DNA of 51,176 nt from Candidatus Nomurabacteria bacterium RIFCSPLOWO2_12_FULL_40_42 (GTDB lineage: Bacteria; Patescibacteriota; Minisyncoccia; Phycocordibacterales; UBA9973), in assembly GCA_001786195.1 (NCBI GenBank), contig MFVS01000024.1:1-51176 (forward strand), written 5' to 3'. The notes under the pieces are model-generated. The model saw only the letters and a program-made list of their open reading frames with translations. It did not search any database and was not told the DNA's origin. This document shows positions 45,381 to 51,176 of this stretch, one piece after another. The position numbers were made by a program, and so were the translations under genes. Each line of letters opens with the position of its first letter. Within the stretch, counting starts at the first letter, position 1.

Positions 45381-46944
45381 CCCGGAATGCCGTTATATTC
45401 GTCGGCTTTTGGATAGAAACGAATACAATCTATATAAAAGAAAATGTGATGCAACTGGAAAGGATATTATTTCTATCTATCGATCGGATGCGCCGTTTCC
45501 GGTATATAATCAAGAATATTGGAAATCCGATAAATTTGATGGAATGGAATACGGACGCAATTTTGACTTTGATCGTTCATTTTTTGAGCAATACGAAAAA
45601 CTTCGCCGAGTAGTGCCGCATTTGGCGATCGTAAATTCTAACAGCGTTAATAGCGAATACACAAATCAATCACAAGACAATAAAGATTGTTATATGCTTG
45701 TCACCAGCGAATCTTGTGAAAAGTGCATGTATGGAAGCTGGTGTCAGCGAGGATGTTATTTTTTAAGTGATTGTTACATGGCGGAGAAAAGTGAGTTTTG
45801 TTATGAATGTATAAATATCAAAAAATGTTCAAAATGTATGTGGGCATATGATTGTTCAGACTGCGTAAATGTTTATTTTTCGAGAGATTGTCGCGGATGC
45901 ACTGACTGTTTTGGATGCGTCGGGCTAAGAAGTAAACAATACTATTATTTTAATGAAAATCTAGGAAAAGAAGAGTATGAGAAAAAAGTTGGCAAAATAA
46001 TTTGGAATAGAAGTTTTATAAAAGAAACAAAAGAAAAATTTTTCAAATTTCGAGCAAGTTTTCCGGTCAAATATTACCACGGCTCGCAAATTCAAAATTC
46101 TTTCGGGGATTATATTGAAAATTGCGAACGAACGCGCCACGCATTTAATTGCAAAGATAATAAAGATACAGCGTACATGCAGGATGCGTGGCAGCAAATA
46201 GAAGACTGTAGAGATTGCACTGAAATAATTACTGCTCAATTAGCTTATGAAATTCAAGGTGTTGAAATTCCACATAGAACAATAGTGGCTCGGAGTTGTT
46301 TTAACACTATCACTGACTCGTATTATTGCGACATGTGTTTTACTACACAGGATTGTTTTGGTTGTTTTGGTCTAAAGCAAAAACAGTACTGTATTTTTAA
46401 CAAACAATACCCCAAAGAAGAATATTTTATTTTGAAAGAAAAAATTATTGAGCACATGCGGCAAACAAAAGAATGGGGTGAATATTTTCCTGCTCGTGTG
46501 TCGCCATTTGCTTATAACGAATCAATGGCGCAGGATTATTTTCCTTTGACGAAAGAGCAGGCCATAAAGGCTAGATACACTTGGTATGATCGACCACCCA
46601 GGGATTATAAAATTACCGAAGGGATTTACAAATGTGCCACTCAAGATTCATCGGAGAAAGAGAAATATCCTTTATGCACTACTGCCTTTCGAACTACCGA
46701 CATGGAGTTATCTTTGTACAAAATTCTGAAATTGCCGATTCCAGAAAAATGCTTTCCCTGCCGTAGGCAAGATCGTTTTAAGTTGCGAAATCCTCGCAAA
46801 CTTTGGCACCGATCTTGTATGTGCGAAAAAGGAAATCATTTACACGGGGGAGAGAAATGTGAAGTAGAATTTGAAACCAGCTATGCTCCAGACCGTCCGG
46901 AAATTGTCTATTGCGAGAAGTGTTACCAGCAGGAGGTGTATTAA
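45268..46944 (+). CDS. Cys-rich zinc-ribbon protein, paralog 3
   Basis: 558 aa. Same order as the other two: N-terminal ribbon CQNCKVSF...PPPTFCPECR, central CTDCFGCVGLRSKQYYYFN and CFGCFGLKQKQYCIFNKQYPKEEY modules, PFAYNESMAQDYFP, and C-terminal ribbons (CFPCRRQDRFKLRNPRKLW, CMCEK...YAPDRPEIVYCEKCYQQEVY). A middle stretch is extremely Cys-rich (CYECINIKKCSKCMWAYDCSDCVNVYFSRDCRGC). The first 37 codons are DNA-identical to paralog 2 except one base. Function unknown. Followed, after a palindromic spacer, by the second VirD4-like ATPase. Confidence 0.8.
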   Translation: MKYKSQNVVCQNCKVSFIIDPEDFNFYEKIKVPPPTFCPECRYIRRLLDRNEYNLYKRKCDATGKDIISIYRSDAPFPVYNQEYWKSDKFDGMEYGRNFDFDRSFFEQYEKLRRVVPHLAIVNSNSVNSEYTNQSQDNKDCYMLVTSESCEKCMYGSWCQRGCYFLSDCYMAEKSEFCYECINIKKCSKCMWAYDCSDCVNVYFSRDCRGCTDCFGCVGLRSKQYYYFNENLGKEEYEKKVGKIIWNRSFIKETKEKFFKFRASFPVKYYHGSQIQNSFGDYIENCERTRHAFNCKDNKDTAYMQDAWQQIEDCRDCTEIITAQLAYEIQGVEIPHRTIVARSCFNTITDSYYCDMCFTTQDCFGCFGLKQKQYCIFNKQYPKEEYFILKEKIIEHMRQTKEWGEYFPARVSPFAYNESMAQDYFPLTKEQAIKARYTWYDRPPRDYKITEGIYKCATQDSSEKEKYPLCTTAFRTTDMELSLYKILKLPIPEKCFPCRRQDRFKLRNPRKLWHRSCMCEKGNHLHGGEKCEVEFETSYAPDRPEIVYCEKCYQQEVY

Positions 46945-47030
46945 TTCTCCTCTTCCTGAGTACCCTTTAGGGGGAGGTGGATAAAATTTTCCACCCCGGC
47001 TAAAGCCACCCCTCAAGAGGGGAATATGAT
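46945..47030. repeat. Palindromic spacer before second ATPase gene
   Basis: Contains GGTGGA-TAAAATT-TTCCACC and CCTC...GAGGGG pieces like those of the fmt/tgt element family. Confidence 0.6.
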
Positions 47031-47041
47031 ACAATATATAT

Positions 47042-48586
47042 ATGCCCAAGCCGAATCGAGTGCAAATAATCAAATACGGACCGCCGCCGCCAGAGCTGCC
47101 TGTTTTCGGCAAGGTCAAGCCCGAGGAGGTTTCTTTTATCGGACGGACGAATTACGTGGCCTCACTCGAAGAAAAAAAATTTATTTTCGGAATCAAGCGA
47201 GTGGACCGCCGCCGTCATCTTTATATCATCGGAAAGTCTGGTGTCGGCAAGACCAAACTTCTTGAGCTCATGCTCCGGCAGGATATTACTTACGATCACG
47301 GGCTTTGCTTGATCGATCCGCACGGGGATGTGATCGAAGCGATGCTGGATTATATTCCCAAAGAACGCATGGAGGATGTTTGCATTATCGATCCGACCGA
47401 TCTTGATTTTCCGGCTTCCTTCAATCCGCTGGCCAATGTCGATCCCTTATTTAAATTTCAATTAACCCAAGGGCTGATCGAAGTCTTTCAAAAGCAATTC
47501 GGAGCCAATTGGACACCTCGGCTCGAGCACGTCTTTCGCTTTACTTGTCTGGCGCTCCTTGATTATCCGCACGCGACCATGCGGGGGATGATCTCGATGC
47601 TGACGGACAGAAATTACCGGCAGAAAGTGGTGGAGTATATTACCGACGACATGGTCAAAAGATTCTTCGCAATCGAATTCGCGGACTGGTCCGAAAAGTT
47701 TGACACTGACGCGATTATTCCCTTGGTCAACAAGCTCGGACAATTTCTCTCCGATCCGCTCCTTCGAAATATTTTCGGTCAGAAGCAAAACAAGATAGAC
47801 ATCAGTAAGTTAATGAACGAGGAAAAAATTATTTTAATTAATCTCTCCAAGGGCCGCCTCGGCGAAGAAAATTCCTCTTTCTTGGGATCTATATTTTTGA
47901 CTAAGATCAAGCAAGCCGGCATGGAGCGCGCCGCAATTCCCGAACGTGACCGCAAAGATTTTTATATTTATGTCGACGAGTTCCAAAACGTCGTGACTCA
48001 AACTTTTGAAAATATTTTGTCCGAGGCTCGCAAATACGGGCTCAACTTGACCATGGCGCACCAATACGTAGGCCAGATTATTACCAAAGTCCATCAAGCC
48101 GTGCTCGGCAACTGCGGAAGCATTATTACTTTTCGTATTGGCGGTGAAGACGCAGTGAAAATGAAGCCAGAATTCGCGCCGCTTTTTGATGTCAAAGATA
48201 TGATCAATCTAGCGGTGACGGAATTTTATGTCAAAATGACTATTGACGGCGAATCTTACGATCCGTTTTCGGCCGAAACCCTTCGGGTCCTGCCGCCGAC
48301 CCATCCTTCCTATCGGAAAGAAATCATCGCGGCTTCGCGAGATAAATATTCCATACCAAAAGGCGATGCTGCGAGGTTGATTGCCGAAGAAGAAGCCACC
48401 ATCATCCGCAGTGCCGAAGAAAAAGCCATCATTGAAGGCCGGGCCAAAAGAAAAGAAAAAGAAAAAAAAGGAAATAAAGAAGAAGAGGAAGGAATCGAGG
48501 AATCTGCCACCGCTGAAAGCTCTGGCGAGATGAAAGAAGAAAAACCAAAAGCCAAAGCTTCCCAAGAAGCCGAGCCTATGATATAG
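47042..48586 (+). CDS. VirD4/TraD-like ATPase, second copy
   Basis: 514 aa. Paralog of the 38722 protein, aligned almost end to end over the ATPase part: Walker A GKSGVGKT at about 64-71, LIDPHGDVIEAML, Walker B FYIYVDEFQN at about 305-315, and MAHQYVGQI. It has a proline-rich start (KYGPPPPELP) and a long K/E-rich tail (KRKEKEKKGNKEEEEG) in place of the zinc ribbon. No membrane segment. A TATGAT lies upstream at about 47026. It may form a mixed or alternative ring with the first ATPase, or serve type IV pilus or DNA transfer machinery not found in this window. Confidence 0.9.
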   Translation: MPKPNRVQIIKYGPPPPELPVFGKVKPEEVSFIGRTNYVASLEEKKFIFGIKRVDRRRHLYIIGKSGVGKTKLLELMLRQDITYDHGLCLIDPHGDVIEAMLDYIPKERMEDVCIIDPTDLDFPASFNPLANVDPLFKFQLTQGLIEVFQKQFGANWTPRLEHVFRFTCLALLDYPHATMRGMISMLTDRNYRQKVVEYITDDMVKRFFAIEFADWSEKFDTDAIIPLVNKLGQFLSDPLLRNIFGQKQNKIDISKLMNEEKIILINLSKGRLGEENSSFLGSIFLTKIKQAGMERAAIPERDRKDFYIYVDEFQNVVTQTFENILSEARKYGLNLTMAHQYVGQIITKVHQAVLGNCGSIITFRIGGEDAVKMKPEFAPLFDVKDMINLAVTEFYVKMTIDGESYDPFSAETLRVLPPTHPSYRKEIIAASRDKYSIPKGDAARLIAEEEATIIRSAEEKAIIEGRAKRKEKEKKGNKEEEEGIEESATAESSGEMKEEKPKAKASQEAEPMI

Positions 48587-48618
48587 TCTAATTTATATTA
48601 GACGTTTAAGAAATTTTT

Positions 48619-48852
48619 ATGAAAAATGTAACTATTTATTCTACTCCAACCTGTCATTTTTGTCACATGGCCAAAGAGTTTTTTAAGGAAAAAAATGTCG
48701 CTTATACCGAGCATGATGTGGCGAGCGATATGGTCAAGCGCAAAGAAATGGTGGAAAGAAGCGGTCAGCTTGGCGTGCCGGTTATTATCATCGGCGACGA
48801 GCTGATTGTCGGTTTTAACCAATCCAAAATCGCGCAACTTTTGGGTATCTAA
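48619..48852 (+). CDS. Glutaredoxin-like protein
   Basis: 77 aa, the length of NrdH/glutaredoxin-type redoxins. Active site TPTCHFC at residues 9-15, cis-Pro stretch GVPVIIIGDE and the end GFNQSKIAQLLGI. Thiol-disulfide exchange in the cytoplasm. Its location behind Cys-rich zinc proteins may be meaningful (thiol maintenance) but could be chance. Confidence 0.9.
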   Translation: MKNVTIYSTPTCHFCHMAKEFFKEKNVAYTEHDVASDMVKRKEMVERSGQLGVPVIIIGDELIVGFNQSKIAQLLGI

Positions 48853-50601
48853 TTATTCTTTTTTATCTTTTAAAATTTTTTCGTTTAACACAGGGAGACT
48901 AACAGTGAAAGTACTGCCTTTTCCCTCGATACTTTTCACCTCAATATTCCCTCCGTGTTCTTCCGTTACCCTTTTTGATATTGCAAGCCCTAGACCTGAA
49001 TGTTTGTCCGACGAGTACTTGTGAGCTTTTTCTGATTTAAAAAATCTTTTAAATATTTTTGGTAGATCCTCTTTAGATATTCCAATGCCATTATCCGTTA
49101 TTTCTGTTTTGATAGTATCTTTTTCTTTGAGCATTTTAATACTGATTTTCCCATTATTTTTTCCATAATTGATCGCGTTTTTTATTACATTAAGAAATAG
49201 TTTTTCCAAATGTTCTTTATTTCCAAAAATAAAAAAGTCTATTTGTTCCTTTTTAAAATCAATTGACATATTTTTTTCTTGCGCGATAGATTCCAATCTC
49301 CTTACTATTTTTCTTAGTAAATCATTTAAATTTACACGATTGTTGTAAATTGCCAATTTATTTTCTTTATTGTCCAAGGTTAGAATTTCCATTTCTGAAA
49401 GAATATTGGATAAATGTTTTATTTCATTATTAATTTCCAAAAGGGCGTTTTTCGTGAATTTAGGATCTTTTTTGCCTCTCCGTAGCGCCAGATCAGTATT
49501 ACCTTTTATGATTGCAAGCGGAGTACGAAGTTCGTGCGTGGCGTTGGCGATAAATTCAGTTTTGATTTTTTCGGTTTCTTTTTCTTTTGTAATGTCACGA
49601 AATATAAGTATCGCGCCAACAATTTCATTCTTATTAAGAAAGGGAGTTACAGTTATAGTGACTGGAAATCGTCTCACTTTTTTAGTATTAAAATACAGAG
49701 AAGAAATATTAACGAGAGTGGTAATTTTTTTCTTTGTTGACAATGCCAGTCGAATCGGAAGCTGATTTTCAGATATAGAATTACCTTTTTCATCCCCCAT
49801 TTTTATCACTTCACTGATATGCCGGTCGACAACATCTGACATTTTCAACCCAGTTATTTCTTCTGCAGATTTATTGAAAAATGTAATTTTACGTTTGTTG
49901 TTTGTAATAATCATTCCGTCCCCGATACTTTCAAAAATAGCTTTATCTCTAGCTTTCCCTATTGCAAGTAAACTGTTTGTTTTTTCTAAATCCTCCATAA
50001 CATTGAGGAGCGTTTTTTTTGATTTTTTCTGTAATTCATCAAATTTTATTAACTTTGTGACCTTACCCTCTAATTTTAAAGATATTTCTCCTTCTTGTCT
50101 GAGAGCTGAACTCAAATTATGAAAATTAACTTCCATTTCTGCCCAATAAGCTAGTTCTTTCAGCATCACCATATCGTTTTTCGAAAATTCTCGCGGTTCG
50201 ATGTCTTTTATGCAAAAAACCCCAACTCGTTCTCCATCGGTTGACATGATAGGCACACCGGCATAAAAACGTATATATGGTTTATTAACCACCATAGGGT
50301 TGTCTGAAAACCTAGCATCTTTTTTTGTGTCTGGTATGACAAATATTTTATTAGCAAGAAGCGCATGTCCACAAAAGGAAATAGCGCGAGCATTTTCATA
50401 TTTTTTAAGTCCTTGGCAAGATTTAAACCATTCTCGTCTTGCATCAATGAGAGTTAACGTACAGATTGGAACACGAAAAATTCTAACAGCGGCTCTGGTA
50501 ATTACATCAAATCGTTTTTCGGGCATAGTATCAAGCAACCCCAATGTATGTAAGGAGAGAAGGCGTTTTTTTTCGTTTTTAGGAATTGGCGCTAGTTGCA
50601 T
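48853..50601 (-). CDS. Sensor histidine kinase (GAF-PAS-HisKA-HATPase)
   Basis: 582 aa, soluble. GAF domain about residues 20-160 (TMPEKRFDVITRAAVRIFRVP...FYAGVPIMSTDGERVGVFC), a linker coiled coil (165-215), PAS about 219-340 (IFESIGDGMIITNNKRKITFFN), HisKA with ANATHELRTPLAIIKG (phospho-His near 356), HATPase about 455-572 with N-box NVIKNAINYG, G1 DNGIGIS and G2 GLGLAISK. All catalytic boxes are intact. No response regulator is adjacent (the window ends soon after), so it is an orphan here. The gene abuts the glutaredoxin stop, tail to tail. Confidence 0.95.
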   Translation of the reverse strand: MQLAPIPKNEKKRLLSLHTLGLLDTMPEKRFDVITRAAVRIFRVPICTLTLIDARREWFKSCQGLKKYENARAISFCGHALLANKIFVIPDTKKDARFSDNPMVVNKPYIRFYAGVPIMSTDGERVGVFCIKDIEPREFSKNDMVMLKELAYWAEMEVNFHNLSSALRQEGEISLKLEGKVTKLIKFDELQKKSKKTLLNVMEDLEKTNSLLAIGKARDKAIFESIGDGMIITNNKRKITFFNKSAEEITGLKMSDVVDRHISEVIKMGDEKGNSISENQLPIRLALSTKKKITTLVNISSLYFNTKKVRRFPVTITVTPFLNKNEIVGAILIFRDITKEKETEKIKTEFIANATHELRTPLAIIKGNTDLALRRGKKDPKFTKNALLEINNEIKHLSNILSEMEILTLDNKENKLAIYNNRVNLNDLLRKIVRRLESIAQEKNMSIDFKKEQIDFFIFGNKEHLEKLFLNVIKNAINYGKNNGKISIKMLKEKDTIKTEITDNGIGISKEDLPKIFKRFFKSEKAHKYSSDKHSGLGLAISKRVTEEHGGNIEVKSIEGKGSTFTVSLPVLNEKILKDKKE

Positions 50602-51047
50602 GATGTATGCAATAAAATTGCCGTGACGTTATTTTTCATATTTTTATATTACCACGACACCAAAGAATATCAATACTTCAGGCAAGGAAAAAATTTTTAT
50701 TGTTAGATTTAATCCTTATTTAACAATTTCTCAATTAACGCCGTACTAAAGACAAAAACATTACAATACTTCCGCGTTTGTAATATTTTATTTTTTCTAA
50801 CGTCTCATCTATAAAGGTCGTATTTTATTACTAATTTATAATTAAAAAACAAAATTTATATGACTTAATAAGATAAAAATAGGTAAAAATAAATAATTTA
50901 GGACAGTAATCCACCAAAAAAAGAAGCAGAAAGGAGTGCTTCTTTTTTTGGTGGATTTGATTTTATAATGCACCATGGGTAAAAATTATTAATGCAGAAT
51001 TAATCATTCCTTGTGTACTTAATAGCTCATATTAAAACATCAGTGAA
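50602..51047. other. Intergenic region before the contig end
   Basis: About 450 nt of AT-rich sequence without a convincing ORF. It holds the long hairpin at 50908-50957; behind it, TATAAT at about 50964 precedes only a 5-codon ORF. Confidence 0.6.
50908..50957. repeat. Perfect 21-bp inverted repeat with 8-nt loop
   Basis: Arms AATCCACCAAAAAAAGAAGC(A) and exact complement. With the A/T run inside the stem it could act as a terminator in both directions, or be a palindromic element like those in gap and dus. Confidence 0.85.
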
Positions 51048-51176
51048 CTAAATCTGTATTTGCTTTGCTTCCATAGCGAGTCGATTAGCTTTTAATATAT
51101 CACTTTTCATTTTAATTAGCTTGTCATGTAGGGTTTTTGGATTCAATTTTTCGTGTTCAATTTTTAATTTTGTTTT
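51048..51176 (-). CDS. Partial hypothetical protein cut by the window end
   Basis: Open minus-strand frame entering from the right edge and ending in TAG at 51048: 42 residues, ...HEKLNPKTLHDKLIKMKSDI ... EAKQIQI. Charged and helical; no family recognised. The 5' part is missing. Confidence 0.5.
   Translation of the reverse strand, partial: KTKLKIEHEKLNPKTLHDKLIKMKSDILKANRLAMEAKQIQI

Overview
The window looks like a metagenomic contig from a Patescibacteria (CPR) bacterium, most likely of the Parcubacteria group. This is inferred from gene content and style, since there is no 16S gene. The clues are compact housekeeping genes with trimmed domains (short ProS, DnaX without its zinc module, short Pth), two soluble VirD4/TraD-like ATPases, a family of very cysteine-rich zinc-ribbon proteins, split transketolase, and many small palindromes inserted in frame inside conserved genes. 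AT content is high. TGA is an ordinary stop (the gap-cluster IMPase, tktC and the AbrB gene end in it), so the Gracilibacteria/SR1 code does not apply. Both edges look like contig ends: position 1 falls inside a repeat and the last gene is cut.

Layout. 1-2060: serine recombinase gene whose 3' end carries palindromic sequence and then runs antisense through a tRNA-Ile gene with two extra partial tRNA copies; an inverted copy of the recombinase 3' end lies at the window start. 2129-8196: sugar cluster with a nucleotidyltransferase, a eukaryote-like phosphomannomutase (HAD), a mannose-6-P isomerase cupin, one single and one double GH130 protein, a DinD-like protein, and a hibernation factor. 8226-15882: fmt, def, hisS, lepB, a divergent pth, then dnaE with a new 58-aa ORF behind it. 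15979-19351: accessory patch around gap, with two toxin-antitoxin pairs, small membrane proteins, an interrupted paralog and a duplicated gap 3' end. 19376-23791: pentose phosphate operon rpiB, IMPase, rpe, tktN, DinD-like, tktC. 23820-26708 (minus): coiled-coil protein, tsf, rpsB, dprA. 26723-38122: serS, AbrB/PIN pair, ftsQ, dus, dnaX, proS, mreBC, tgt, arginine-decarboxylase-like gene, DUF192. 38145-38645: RNase P RNA and a probable unrecognised small RNA. 38722-48852: two VirD4-like ATPases bracketing three paralogous Cys-rich proteins, with rsmE and a glutaredoxin. 48853-51176: orphan histidine kinase, a long hairpin and a cut gene.

How the genes fit together. GH130 phosphorylases would release mannose-1-P from beta-mannosides. 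The HAD phosphomannomutase and the cupin isomerase would carry it to fructose-6-P, feeding the non-oxidative pentose phosphate genes and GAPDH. Many genes have an (often extended) -10 box placed 6-7 nt before the start codon, so leaderless mRNAs are probably common here.

Strongest leads: (1) palindromic elements, some with stems extended by inverted copies of host coding sequence, inserted in frame in def, tgt, fmt, dnaX, gap, dus, tsf, mreC and others and also in rnpB; (2) the ATPase plus Cys-rich protein locus; (3) the recombinase/tRNA-Ile junction; (4) the mannoside phosphorolysis cluster; (5) the small RNA after rnpB; (6) near-identical promoter geometry for leaderless starts.
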